From positions 11,535,221 to 11,599,220 of the forward strand of contig OW203986.1 of the NCBI GenBank assembly GCA_934047225.1: a DNA stretch of 64,000 nt, written 5' to 3'. The notes below the pieces were generated by a model. It was not told where the DNA came from. It was given only the letters and a program-made list of their open reading frames with translations, and made no database searches. Position 1 is the stretch's first letter. Each line of letters starts with the position of its first letter. This stretch comes from Ypsolopha sequella (lineage: Eukaryota > Arthropoda > Insecta > Lepidoptera > Ypsolophidae). Position numbers and translations under genes: made by a program. Shown here piece by piece: positions 21,941 to 34,436 of this stretch.

Positions 21941-22967
21941 CAGGGTGGAAAAAATTTGAGGGCCCTGGAGGGGAACTACCTTAAATCCTTTAGTTAGCTC
22001 ATTTTACTGAAAAGAAACATTCCTTTATTTTTTTAAATAAACAAAACTGCATTCAAAGATCTTTTAAAATTTGCTTTTCTCACCCGGGAACTGAACCAAC
22101 TAAAAATTAAAAAAATAAACCCTCGATATTTTATTATACGAATCGGTAGGATTATTGTTCAGGATAAGATTTGTCTAATAAACATTTAGTCTTACACTCA
22201 TCTGTTGTACGAGATACCCATGAAATTGAATATTTATTACAAGTTCTTTATTAACAATACCTAGTACTATTCACTTGTAAAGTTATAATGATACGCCATT
22301 ATTACACAATGACAACACGGAATGAAAGCAAAACAAAACAAAATTTGAAATTCGAACGATTTTAAAAATGTTAAAAGTTATCGTTCGAACTTCAAATTTG
22401 TTGCTCCGCGTTGCAAAAAAAAAATACGTTCCCTTTTTAAACTTTTCGTCAGTACGCCTAGTGCAAGAAGGAATTGTGCTGTGTATATATTTATTATTAC
22501 CATTTAACGATTTTATTATCGAAGTCTTCAACAAGTACTTAAGATAAATAACATTAGCAAGTTTGTACTTGTCTTGATGTCTTTGGATGTAAGAGAGATA
22601 AGAAAATTATAACGTGTCATTTACTTGATACAAGTGAACAGTACTAGGTATTGTTAATAAAGAACTTGTAATAAATATTTAATTTCATGGGTATCTCGTA
22701 CAGCAGATGAGTGTAAGACCAAATGTTTATTAGACGAATTTTATCCTGAAAAATAATCCTACCGATTGGTATAATAAAATAGCGAGGGTTTATTTTTTAA
22801 TTTTTAGTTGGTTCGATTCCCCGGGTGAGACAAGCGAATTTCAGAATATCTTTGAATGCAGTTTTGTTTCTTTTAAAAAATAAAGAAATAATTACTTTCA
22901 GTAAAATGAGCTACCTAAAGGATTTAAGGTAGTTTCCCTCCAGGGCCCTTAAATTTTTTCCATCCTG
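21941..22967. mobile_element. Foldback element copy 1, 1027 bp, TA-flanked
   Basis: It starts CAGGGTGGAAAAAATTT and ends AAATTTTTTCCATCCTG, flanked by TA. The first 340 or so bases are an imperfect reverse complement of the last 340 (for example ACACTCATCTGTTGTACGAG against CTCGTACAGCAGATGAGTGT). The middle has a further palindrome around ATCGTTCGAA. No transposase. TA duplications and long inverted arms suggest a Tc1/mariner-mobilised MITE. A sister copy lies at 26508-27508. Confidence 0.85.
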
Positions 22968-24150
22968 TATATTCAATTATTTTATGACTTTATTTGTAGT
23001 ACACGTATGTATGATTATTATTTTTATTATTATAGTGTCTTCTACCACTAAGGTTTGCATATCATATTCCTAATATAAGCCAAAGAGCAACTAGAGAAGA
23101 CTTTTTTCTTACAAAATGACGTGAGATTTATGCTGCTTACTCTCACTGTATAGTATAAACAAAACGTAGCATGAACTTTTATGCATGAATAACTGCATTA
23201 TATTATTATCTACCTATAATAAGGTAGACATTAGGATAAAGGAAGTAACCGAAGAAGCAATTACAACTTGAAGCAGGAGCACAATGGTGGTCACCCGCAG
23301 CCCGCAGCGCATTACTTGTACGAGAGTTAAGATTTACAGCACTCGTGAGACCGCAGTACGCACTGCCGGAACCACACTACACTATGTGAGAAATATTGAA
23401 CTTATTCTAAAGGTTCTTGTTCATATTTTGATAGTTAGGGATTTCTTGCGTGTACAAGAAGTGTTTAAAAACTTACATTTTTCCAACGTAGATCGGGAAT
23501 ATTTTTTTTATGGAGGTCGTGATAATTAAGGCCTACTTAATTCAAGACATGTCTTTGCCACACACAGTTTTACAAGAAAATAATAACTTTGCTTTTTTGT
23601 GGATAGAGGTGAGAAGGAATATCTTTTATACTACACCTGCTCGGAAAGTACCTTCTTACTCTTTTGAAAACGATGCAGAAAATACGTCATTACTGTCCTA
23701 CAAATATGCGGGCGGAAAAAGTGTATGAAAATCCATTGTTAACGTGTTTGAGCGGGCTGAAAAAGTATATGCAAATCTATTGTTGACGTGCTGTTTTTTT
23801 TTTAATATAGCATAAACAAGTGGCCAGTATCATTTTGCGAACTCGGACATAAACACTTTTGGTCTTTTAGCATAATGTGATTAAATTAGGTTACCTACCA
23901 AGAAGTTTATAACCAGGCTCTAGTATGTCAATTGTTACCTACTGATGTTATCAAAAGAAATCAAAATTAAAATCACGCGCGAATCGCTTTTTTTGTTTTA
24001 TCTGAATTTTAAATTTGTAAAATTCCTAGCTAGCTACTGTCTAATGAAAGCTGAGAGTAACTTTACCTGACACGGGTATGGAAAGTAAGTACCTATATTA
24101 TACAAGTGTTTTTAAACATAATTTGTCTTTTATTTTCCTCGTAGGTGTAG
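22968..24150. other. Intergenic, no gene recognised
   Basis: The open frames at 23284 and 23510 lack splice or codon-use support. I see no nameable repeat here. Confidence 0.4.
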
Positions 24151-24203
24151 TATAAAGCACTATGTATCACTCGGGAGAAAGTGCGATTCCCAACTCGTGT
24201 GTA

Positions 24204-24234
24204 TTGAGGCCCTTGGCTTCGCCTCGGGCCTCAA
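24204..24234. repeat. Hairpin, 9-bp perfect stem, 13-nt loop
   Basis: TTGAGGCCC (24204-24212) pairs with GGGCCTCAA (24226-24234). The loop TTGGCTTCGCCTC reads GAGGCGAAGCCAA on the complement, similar to loops at 9684, 10490, 17368 and 24886. Confidence 0.6.
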
Positions 24235-24663
24235 ACTACACCCTCGCTGGTAATCGTCCCCTTTCTTCCCTCGGTGAACAATGTACTATTTCACCTCACA
24301 AGCTCGGAAAGGCTCTGTTTATCATTAGAAATCTGGGTGGAAAAGCGCACTTTATCCGCTAGCGTGGAAAGTGTTTTTAAAATTCGAATATTTTTATTTA
24401 ATAAAAGTTTCGTACAATAATATTACTATAGGTACATAGAACCTCATTGGTTTCGTAATAGTTTATATTCTCTGCAGCCAGTCCACTGAAATGCAAATGC
24501 TTATTTCATGTCATGCGCCAGCCTAATTTAAAGAATAATCGCACTGGCCAGCAAGAAAATTTTAGTAAAAACAAAAACTTTAAAATTTCTTTTCTTTATT
24601 CAATTCACTTTCCTTCCATTATTTTGGTTTGTTTTTTGATAAAATCGAAAGAAATCATAAAAT

Positions 24664-24828
24664 ATGAGCGAGGCTAGCAGCGACGACGAAGATATAAATT
24701 TAACAGCTGCAGAATTAGTGAAAGCGGTACATAACGCCGAGTTAAGGGAAAAATCACGCAAAAAATACATAAAAGCGTACGATATATATTTTCTTGCACC
24801 TAACATTTTCCTTGCTTTAGTGAGGTGA
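24664..24828 (+). pseudogene. Short ORF resembling the N-terminal arm of a tyrosine recombinase (Crypton-like?)
   Basis: This 54-codon frame starts MSEASSDDEDINLTAAELVK and contains NAELREKSRKKYIKAYDIYF, which resembles the LPEKSRxxYExxYxxF start of the SAM-like core-binding domain of tyrosine recombinases, including Crypton-derived insect proteins. It then runs into AT-rich sequence and stops at TGA 24826-24828. No catalytic Arg/His/Tyr region follows. It may be the first exon of a domesticated gene, but no good donor is seen. Resemblance only; low confidence. Confidence 0.35.
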
Positions 24829-24879
24829 AAAGTTGTGTGTTTCGCTCGGCAGCAAAGTTATTTAGCGTCTCGTACCGTA

Positions 24880-24904
24880 GAAACCCTCGCTACGCTCAGG
24901 TTTC
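24880..24904. repeat. Hairpin with CTCGCTACGCTCA loop
   Basis: GAAACC (24880-24885) pairs with GGTTTC (24899-24904), and outer GTACC with GGTAC (24873-24916). The loop is the complement of TGAGCGTAGCGAG, nearly the loop at 17368. Confidence 0.5.
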
Positions 24905-25480
24905 AATACAAGGTACTCGCGCCAAAAATTAACTTTCCAGCCTTTCATAGCAAATAACTAATATCTTTTAGGTACGTCACAAATCATGAGTATTAAACTT
25001 ATCAAGAACATTTTGTGTTCTATGTGCATGTGCAGTTATGGTTCATAGAAGTAAGAAATTCTAACTACTAGTGATACTAACAACTAACTACTGATACTAA
25101 CGAGACAAAGTTTTGAAAAAGAAAAAAGAAAAATGTTATGTTTCAAAATAATGAAAATATGTCGTATTTTTTTTTCAAAACCATTTTCCTTAATGACTTT
25201 TTGAGCTGCCACCACGAATTTTTTCAGATTTTTATATCTTTCCGACTAGAAGTCAAGCATTTTTCAAAACTTGAAAATCTTTTTCTTCTTTTTCTACCTT
25301 CCAAGCAGCGAGAAAAAAAAGGTCTAGAAAACAAACACTTGGGACCACAAGTGACTAAAATAACGAAGGAAAAAAAACCTATAACTATTACTTTTAGACT
25401 GGAATACAATTGAAAAAAAAATAGTGAAATACAGAGCATATACTTTTTACAGAAGTGCTAATGGTGATTATTATTATTGG

Positions 25481-25580
25481 TAGTATCGAAGGCGGGGTCG
25501 GGCGGACGGCCGGGGGTGCGCGGCGGGCGGGAGAGCGTGAGTTCGTCGCCCGCTCGAAGCCGCTACAGCCTCCTTTGCCT
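25481..25580. promoter_or_regulatory. GC-rich, CpG-rich island
   Basis: A sharply bounded stretch with GGCGGGGTCGGGCGGACGGC and GCGGCGGGCGGGAGAGCG in otherwise AT-rich DNA. No frame or splice site supports an exon. A promoter or enhancer of a distant gene is possible. Confidence 0.3.
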
Positions 25581-26507
25581 ACCTACATTGCCTAGCTAAT
25601 TATTACACATACGAATTTTCGTAGTGAAAATTGAAATGGATGCAAGCAAATAGAAAATTACTCGTTGAAAACGAAAATAATACGATAAGTAATTTATTAT
25701 ATACAACACGTAAACTACCAATAAACTGCCTTGGAGTTTGGCGGTCAAGTAAGATTATGGTGTTGAATATATATTTAGTTTATAATTATTCATATACATT
25801 AATAAACTATTTGAACAAAACGGAATTTGCCAGTTTATTGAAAGAAAAAAATTGTAAATTTAATTATTGATGGAATCCGTACGACTTAATACTATACTTA
25901 AAAACTTTTTAAATGGGGTTTGGGTGTCAATATGAGAAGCTACTATTAGACAATTACTTTTTAAAGATGATATTTCTTTTTAAATTTTATGTTTAGTCAA
26001 ACTAATTGGTAATTGATTTTGTATTTATTTTATGACACGTTCTTTAAACTAGAGGCCCTAATGTCTTAATTCAACATCTATTACTTTTAAATGTATCATG
26101 ATTGGCTAAAATTTATGTGTGATGTAATTTGTAGCCAATGTTTGTAAATTTAAAGGCCAAAGCCAATATTTTCATTTCAGTAAATAATATAGCCAAAAAT
26201 GCAACAACTTGGCCCGCCATATATTTTGTTAGTAAATATTGGCACGCGAACGAAAAAGTTTCCCCATCCCTGACCTAGATAGTGCTTTGCTACTTTTTGG
26301 AGTAAGCGTTATGTATATTAATATTCATGTGACTCAAGTTGAGGGCCAAATCAACAACCTGTATATATATATTTATATTAATAATATAATATATATAAAT
26401 AAAACCACATACTCTACGGATCATATTGAACAACTTCATCTTATAAATACAGGATGTATTCATAACGTGCTCAGAAAATTAAATCAAAATTCTCTACTGA
26501 TCATATA

Positions 26508-27508
26508 CAAGGTGGAAAAAATTTAAGGGCCCTGGAGGGCAACTACCTTAAATCCTTTAGTTAGCTCATTTTACTAAAATTAAACATTCCTTTATTTTTT
26601 TAAAGAAACAAAACTGCATTCAAAGATCTCCTAAAATTCGCTTGTCTCACCCGGGAATCGAACCAACTAAAAATTTAAAAAATAAATGCTCGCTATTTTA
26701 TTGCACGAATCGGTAGGATTATTGTTCAGGATAAAATTTGTCTAATAAGCATTTGGTCTTACACTCATCTGTTGTACGAGATACCCATGAAATTGAATAT
26801 TTATTCCAAGTTCTTTATTAACAATACCTAGTACTGTTCATTTGTAACAAATAAACGACACGTTATAATTTTCTTATCTCTCTAACATCCAAAGACATCG
26901 TATGAAGTACAAGCTTGCTAATGTTATTTATCTTAAGTATCTAGTTGAAGACTTCGATAAGAAAATCGTTAAATGGTAATAATAAATAGCACAATTCCTT
27001 CCTGCACTAGGCGTACTGACAAAAAGTTTAAAAAGGGAACGTATTTTTTTTTGTAACGCGGGCCAACAAATTTGAAATTCAAACGATAACTTTCAACATT
27101 TTTAAAATCGATAAAACTATTCGTTCGAATTTCAAATTATGTTTTGTTTTCCTTTTATTCCGTGCTGTCATTGTGTAATAATGGCGTATCAAGAACAATT
27201 CGATTTATTAGAAGCTTAAATAAAATAAAATAAATATTAGTTTTTTTTTTATTTCAAAGACCAACTATTTATTAGACAAATTTTATACTGAACAATAATC
27301 TTACCGATTAGTATAATAAAATAGCGAGGGTTTATTTTTTTTATTTTTAGTTGTTTCGATTCCCGGGTGAGACAAGCGAATTTCAGAAGATTCTTGAATG
27401 CAGTTTTGTTTCTTTAAAAAAATAAAGGAATGTTTCCTTTCAGTAAAATGAGCTAACTAAAGGATTTAAGGCAGTTGCCCTCCAGGGCCCTTAAATTTTT
27501 CCACCCTG
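26508..27508. mobile_element. Foldback element copy 2, 1001 bp, TA-flanked
   Basis: It starts CAAGGTGGAAAAAATTT and ends AAATTTTTCCACCCTG, flanked by TA. It is closely similar to copy 1 along its whole length, including the inner GTTCGAA palindrome, with a small extra AT-rich patch near 27210-27260. Neither copy can code for a transposase. Confidence 0.85.
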
Positions 27509-27509
27509 T

Positions 27510-28765
27510 AGAGTTTGATTTATAACTTTTAAAAATACGTACATGATTTTTCTTTCACTTTCCCATAGAAAAAACGAGTAGGTATCACAAGTTTTTATGG
27601 GGAAGTGAATTTATTATTTTATTTATTATTCGTGTTGTTTCATAAGTTTTTCTATGGAAGTGGTTTTGCGTGATCAGTAGAGCAAGCATCAATTTGCTAA
27701 TATTAATCTATGATAATGTATTTGTTTTAAAATTGCACTTAAAAGTATTATTTTTGCTTACTGGGTGTACAGAATAGGCCTAAATAGTGAACATTTTACA
27801 AATACATTTGCTCAAAACATGCTAGAATATGCAGCGTGTGAAAAGTTATTATAAACTAGTGTTTTACTAATCAAGAACTAGTGTGATCTAGGGATTACCA
27901 TTGACATTGTTTTAGTAAGCACTCTGTGAAATGATTTTACTTATCGTAATGTTGGTAATCCTGGAAGTAACCGGAAAAACTTTAAAATTGTTTAGTCTTA
28001 TTTAGGATGAGTATTTTCGAAATTTTATATTATTAAATGTCTTAAATTGTAAAAGATGTTTTATAAATAAATAAATGAAATTAGAACTTAAAATTAAAAG
28101 TTTTGCAACATTGGTATTGGCAGAAAGAGGCCAAGCAGACTGCCGCACCCGCTGTAACAAAAGTTTTCTTGTGTTTTCCGCCAACTTGTAATTTTTCGTA
28201 AATGTATTAAAAACGTCGTTTCAAACACACATTTATAAGAAATCCTTCACTTCAAAAAAAATATTCTTTATGAAAACTGACATCTTGCGTAATAAGTCTT
28301 TCTAGAAAATGCTTGATGGCGTTGGAAAGTGGAATGCTTGGGCGCATTTCCACGAGTCATAGACTCTGTAACGTTACTTATCGGTTCAGATAGAGATATA
28401 TAAACGAAAGATCAATTAAGCCATCTGGAGCCGTTGCGTCTGACCGCAGATAGTTCGAATCTAATTGCGGTTTTGTGTTCGTTCGCTGCCCTTTGGATAC
28501 AACAGAATTTTCAAAGCGTAACATCAACGCTGCTTCCAAATTTTGTTAATTAAAGAAGATCATCGATATTTTATGTTCGTTAATATTTAATACTTCGTTA
28601 AATATCGATTTACTCTGTCCAACATATGTAGATACTAAATAAAACGTATAATTATATAAGACATCAAATAACATATATTTGTTATGTTATTATTAATTAA
28701 TTACTCTTTTTACATAAATAAAAAGCTTATAATGAGCAAAATAAACGTTTACTGGACGAGTAAAC
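27510..28765. other. AT-rich intergenic stretch
   Basis: No supported gene. The open frame on the complement at 28002-28184 has no homology that I recognise and no splice context. Confidence 0.4.
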
Positions 28766-28769
28766 GAAG

Positions 28770-29106
28770 CGAACGAAGTTCTCTAAGTCTACTTGAACAA
28801 TCCGGCGTTTGTATTTATATATAAGGATGTTTATTATTTACTTAAATTAACATTATATCATGGCAGTATAGAAACGCAGAAATAACGAGCTCCTCACATC
28901 CAGATTTACTTTTCTTTCTGCGTTTCTATACTGCAATGATATAATGTTAATTTAAGTAAATAATAAACATCCTTATATATAAATACAAACGCCGGATTGT
29001 TCAAGTAGACTTAGAGAACTTCGTTCGAGCTCTGAACCGAGCTCCTCACATCCAGATTTACTTTTCTTTCTGCGTTTCTATACTGCAATGATATAATGTT
29101 AATTTA
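28770..29106. repeat. 113-bp inverted repeat combined with a 69-bp direct repeat
   Basis: 28770-28882 and 28915-29027 are reverse complements with one visible mismatch, around a 32-nt loop. In addition 28886-28954 and 29038-29106 are direct copies of 69 bp, beginning CGAGCTCCTCACATCC. Part of the right inverted arm is thus present a third time. The layout fits repeated template switching during repair. Confidence 0.85.
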
Positions 29107-29224
29107 GTAGTAGAAATCAAAATGTAATTTTTCCTTTTAAAACCTACCCGCTAAGATAAAATCATATTATGAACATTTAATTTAACATAAAACTTAACTA
29201 TGTATTAACTTAGATTAATCAATT

Positions 29225-29345
29225 TACTTATGTGGTAGATTGTAATAGCACCGCAAACAAACCCCTAAGGGTTTAAGTGGTGTATATTTGAAATATGTTT
29301 GTGCAACTGTATGTGTGTAAATAAATAAATAAATAAATAAATATC
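29225..29345 (+). repeat. Retroposon tail with (AAAT)n microsatellite
   Basis: A segment TATGTTTGTGCAACTGTATG ends in seven TAAA units at about 29316-29343, as in LINE or SINE 3' tails. Confidence 0.4.
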
Positions 29346-30549
29346 TCTTTGCGATGGATAAATCGCCAAGTGTTCAAACATAGAAATTTATTTCTTTCAT
29401 AGTTATTATTTACTTATTTACCCCAACTGATACCGGGCCCAGTGGGGCCCGAAATATATCTTGGACTCTATTGTGTTATCTTATAATAATTGTGTCTCAT
29501 TTATGTGTATTTACCTATATAACTACATATATATAAAAAACAAAAGAAACAAGTTAATAAAGGCAATATATATTTTGATGTTTATTACAATAACAAAGAA
29601 AAGTTATAAGTTTAAGTATAAGTAGAGATTTTGATTGTGGAATTATAGGTGGGTAATAAGAAAAAGAAACAAACTATTTGAAATTAATGTGTCCTTTTGA
29701 TTTATTTTTTGTGTTTCTCCCCAGTCTTTTTTCTCTTTTAAATAGCTATTTTACTTTTAAATTATTCTTTTTACCCTCCCGAATGGGGACTCGCTTATCT
29801 AGACTATCTGTGTCTGCAGCAGGCGAGCTGACCACAATATAGCTTTTACTAAGTAGTGTATGTACATTGTATAAGTACTCGTAATAAGTAGTACTCCACA
29901 CTACGGCTATTACGACTGCGGTTCCTTGCGCGTTTCTTGGCTTTAAGAGGGAACGATTCGTGTCTGCTACGAAACGTTACACTTCGCTTCTGAACGTTAC
30001 ATCAACAAACGAAAACCAGCAGGCTTTTGAAAAGCAATTGAATTTGTGCACGGAATAAAGGTATGTGTGAAAAAAAAAACTTTCGGAATGCTTTTTCCAT
30101 TAAAAACAGAGTTTTGAACCGTTGGTATTGAATAACTATGTAGAATCTTATTCGGGACACACATACAACGTCACGTCTTTGAATATTTAATAATATTATT
30201 TTCCAAGTGTATTGATATATCAATATATGCTACGAAGTATTGACGTGCAGTTTGACACCCAAGATTAGCTACAAGGGTTTCAGTTTTTTGACGGAACCAT
30301 TACACTTGAACACATGCTTTTCACCCAATATACACCGTCACAACCTGAAACTGAAAAGCACAACAATAGCATGACATAGTTTTCTTAAGTAACTTGAACT
30401 TTTTCTTATGTTAGTTATCTGACTGACATACAAGTCTTGAAACAGCGTCACTTTAGCATCAGTACAGGACAGAGATGAGTACAGAAACGTGTGCGCCAGA
30501 GCAGCTCTTGTGACGTAGCAGAGTTGCTTAGACGGTTCATTCCCGTTGA

Positions 30550-30672
30550 GATATACAATACAAATACAAATACAAATACGTTTATTTCATCAAATAGGAT
30601 TACATAATATGGTAGGGGCTGGTGTCTCCCTTTAAGCTTTAAAAGGCCTGTGTCAGGAGGCACCGCTCTTAT
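30550..30672 (-). repeat. Retrotransposon 3' fragment with (ATACAA)n tail, reverse orientation
   Basis: ACAAATACAAATACAAATAC leads into TTTATTTCAT and a body ending CTGTGTCAGGAGGCACCGC. A diverged relative at about 52505-52620 ends CTGTAGTAGGAGACTCCGC, so both belong to one family. Confidence 0.5.
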
Positions 30673-30679
30673 TTAAAGC

Positions 30680-31915
30680 ACTTATTATAAATATAACATT
30701 ATACCACTTAAAACTACAACAAGAAAGAATAACAAAAGATATACAATATACAAATAAGTAGATGAAATTGAGTTTAATTTAAATTTAAGCATTGAGTTTT
30801 ATTTAGTTTAATTTAATTTAGTTTATGCCTGCTCGTGTGTGCATTTAACAATTCATCTGTAAATGTTATTTTAAATGATGCAAAATAAAAAGTATACATA
30901 TGTCTTGTCTTCTTTAATTTACGGAAATTATGTTTCTGCTTGACGTTGGTCTAAATTAATTACGAGGATTTTGAATTAAATTTTTACTTGTCAAAACTTA
31001 AATTTCTTCATTGCAATATTGTCTGCAGCTTTATAAACGTAATTAAAGCTGATTCTGAAATAATCTAAAACTAACATTAAAATTTAATTTTAGCTTCTGT
31101 TCCTAACACTTAAGGACTATTTTGTAATGAAGAAAATTTAGTTTTGATAGCACTTATCAAAAAATTAAAGCCTTCAGAATCTGTTGTAATATCTCCTTGC
31201 ATAGTATTAAGTTTTCAAAATCAGCTTTGATAAACTGTCTAAATTACTAACAGATTCAAATATTGAAAATGATCATGCTTACGAACGTACTCATGTCGCG
31301 GTGAAAATAAAAACTTCTGTTCTAAATTCAAGTTGTGTTATTTTGTTGCTAAAAGTAAGTAACTAAGTTTTGTTAAAACAATTATAGCTATCAGCTGGTT
31401 CCATACTAAACCTAAAGGTAATTAAATTAGCAAAAAATGTTTTGATGACTATGTCTCGGCTATCAATGTTATCTTTATCATAATATTTTATGTATTTATT
31501 TTTAAACGGCTGCGATTGCACGGTAATGTAAGAGCTTCTTCATGTTTGTGTTTCTTTTTTAACAAAAATTAAATTTGACAGTAAGTCGTCCGTTCTCTGC
31601 GTGTTGTTAAAGTATGATTCAAGTCAGTCTTGCGTCAAACATAACAACATGTTATCACTATACTGGATAAAATTGTTATATTTTTGAGTGTCATTTCTCC
31701 CAAGCTTTAAATTTCAATTGGTCTGAGTAGTTACTTAGATAGAGATCTTACAACAAATAGTCAATAAACTTATTCAAAAGAAGCTCTCAGTTTTAACATG
31801 TTTAATCAGCAATGTTGCGGTTAATGGAATCATTAAACAAATCAGTATAATAAGAAAGATTGATGTATGCAACAAATAAGGCTATAAGTCGTATGTCTAT
31901 TTGTGGATGTGTTAG
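30680..31915. other. AT-rich intergenic stretch
   Basis: Apart from TTTAATTTAA-type low complexity near 30780-30830 I see nothing that can be named. Confidence 0.4.
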
Positions 31916-31920
31916 GAATT

Positions 31921-32194
31921 AGCCTGAGCGTCGCGTCGGTTCAACGTTCAAGTGCAGCGCCTGCGTAAGCAAACCTGACAAGACCGCGGAGTCCGACGGC
32001 CGCGCGCGCGCACCCGCTTCGCTGACCCTCACTTCACGTTCCACTTCCAAATTCAAATTGTTCCCAACACTTCGCGAGCGAATTCAAGATCAATGTTAAT
32101 GGACTCAGTGGTTGATAGTGATCGTATTGAATTGGAGTCAGTTTGACAATTATTGTGCGGTGCTTTGTGTGCGCCATTGGGGTCACAATATAAG
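31921..32194 (+). promoter_or_regulatory. GC-rich promoter-like region, possible non-coding first exon
   Basis: A GC-rich core (31921-32045, with CGGCCGCGCGCGCGC) is followed by two arthropod initiator words TCAGT (32105-32109 and 32138-32142) and a good donor AAG|GTAAAG at 32194/32195. This is the layout of a 5' non-coding exon. The nearest downstream + strand coding exon is at 45873, which itself begins after a splice acceptor, so the two could be joined. This link is inference. Confidence 0.3.
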
Positions 32195-32199
32195 GTAAA

Positions 32200-33800
32200 G
32201 ACAATTACTAATAGAAAGTTAGTTATTTCGTTCAATATTTAGAACGTTTGCTTTTATTTGGGTCGAGCAATTGTACGTAGAGATTAACGCACGATATCAT
32301 GTTTATGTTATACATTATATAAAAAAAATATAATATTTAGAGCCACAGGGGTACAGAAGGGATTTTAGGTGCTCGAACCCACTCCCCTTAACCCTTTAGG
32401 TCTCAATAAAAAGTAAAGGTAATTATAAAATGTTTATGTGATGTATGTTAATTTATACTCCAATAAAATCAATCAACTCCAACTTGATAATATTTGCTGC
32501 TAAAATAATAGGTTGATAAGCTAATTGCCTTGGTGTTTATCTCCCCATTTGATGACTATAAATACGCTAATTTTTAGTAATTGAAATAATTTCCATTCAA
32601 GTTCTAGTATAATTTTTAAATTGATTAATTAAATCGCTGTTCATTAAAAAAACATTGTAACTGAATACGTTTTCATTAAAAAAGCTGGAGAAGACTTATA
32701 AAAGTTTGTTTTTAAAAATTAGGTTCTACATTTGATGCATATAAGATTGTATGTTTGTGCAAATTTTTAGGCATAAAAATAATTATCAAGAATATACAGA
32801 ATAATAATTTTTTTAGGTTGGGAGATATCATCAACAAACAATATCCAAAACGGGACTTAATGGGAATTAATCAATCATCCATCCATCACTTATATTTTTT
32901 TTCTACTAGTTAAGTCGGTTTTTTTTCATTTATCGTATTAGGAATACTAAAATTATACATGTTTCTAAGTAAGACCAATAAAATAAAAAAAAACAACACC
33001 AACGTCAAAGAGAAAACAAAACTAAGTTAAAGCAAGTAAGTTAGTTTTAGCTTACTTCTCTCTTTTACAATATTTTTTGATATGAAAAAACATCATTTTG
33101 AGATTACGCGAAAAAACAAGAACTTTTGCCTTTTTTATTCATAGTAAACATTTTATTTCAATAGCATGTTTAATTTTGAAAACGTCTGGAATATGCCAAT
33201 ATTTATAGTAATAAATAACAAGCAATCCATGTAAAAATGAATTACATCATTAAAAAAAGTCACGAAACTTGCGTAGTAGTCGCATAAGGATTGTTCGTTG
33301 AAAAGACATCAACGGGGGAGATCAATGTAAGTTCAAGCACCTTCAAGTTCTGAGTAGTTTTTGTAGTTCAACTTTTTAACTCTTATACTTATGTTGTTTT
33401 ATATACTTACGTGACGTCACAACTTATTAATATATTTTTTTAGTTTATTATACTTTTGTAATTAATTTATTTAAAATTTTTGTTCTTCCGTTTAGTTTTT
33501 TTAGCTGATGCGTGTTCGGTCCCTTACTTACGTATAAACAATATCTACATACGTAGAGAGAGAAAAGTAAACAAAAAAAATATATAAAAATACTTTGTAA
33601 ATATTTTGCTTATGTACAGCCAAGTTCGCTTCGCTTATATTGTAATATCGCCACATCCCGCCTCCCCGAGAATAAAGCTAGAATATGTCATATCACTGCT
33701 ATGTTTTCGAGAGGCCGTGATAAAAAGGAGGATAGGTAGTATATTATACGTAATATGAATTATAAGTTAATGACAATATAGGTATATATTTTTTTTACTT
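32200..33800. other. AT-rich stretch, possible long intron
   Basis: No coding signal. ACGTGACGTCAC at 33410-33421 is a CRE-like palindrome without other support. Confidence 0.4.
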
Positions 33801-33829
33801 AGATTTTTTGTAGAAGAGCTTGTATGACT

Positions 33830-33940
33830 AGATTGATAGATGTGGAAGAGGCGAAATAGGTGTGTCAGGATCGTAGCCGATAGAAATATGTAGTTTCGAT
33901 TTTCCCCTCTGGGAGAGTATGTATGTATGTAGGTAAATAA
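33830..33940 (+). repeat. LINE 3' fragment, forward orientation
   Basis: GATGTGGAAGAGGCGAAATA, GTGTGTCAGGATCGTAGCC and the GTATGTATGTATGTAG tail are the reverse complement counterpart of the copy at 10281-10395. Confidence 0.5.
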
Positions 33941-34436
33941 ATTAATATAAATTAGCATTTGAAGCCATAAAACAAAATAATATATAAATTTAAACTCCGG
34001 GAATGGTTATGTTCAAGTTTATAAAACCTATGTTCCACTCATTCTGTGGAAAGCCATGAGTAAAGAATTACGAGTAGTATACAAGGTGTTAAGATGATAA
34101 CCTATTTCCTTAAGATGGGTTGTTTTACCCATTAATATGAACAACTTTTACTGGGTTCAACTCTGAAATCGCAAAAAATAAATCAGCTTTATTCATACTT
34201 TTTGGTCGAGGAGGTATTTAACTTTTCTCTGGAACAGCAGATTTTTTTCGCGATGAATGTTGACCACATTAATTTGTTCATTTACATTTGTTAGACAATT
34301 CTCTTTGAAGGATAAAAAAAATAAAAGTTATCGAATTAACACACAGTATACAGGTCGGTACGTCGTTGAGACGAGGCCGTATGGGCAAATTTAAACAATA
34401 AGGGGTAGAGGAATTTGATCAAAGGAGTTTTAGTAA

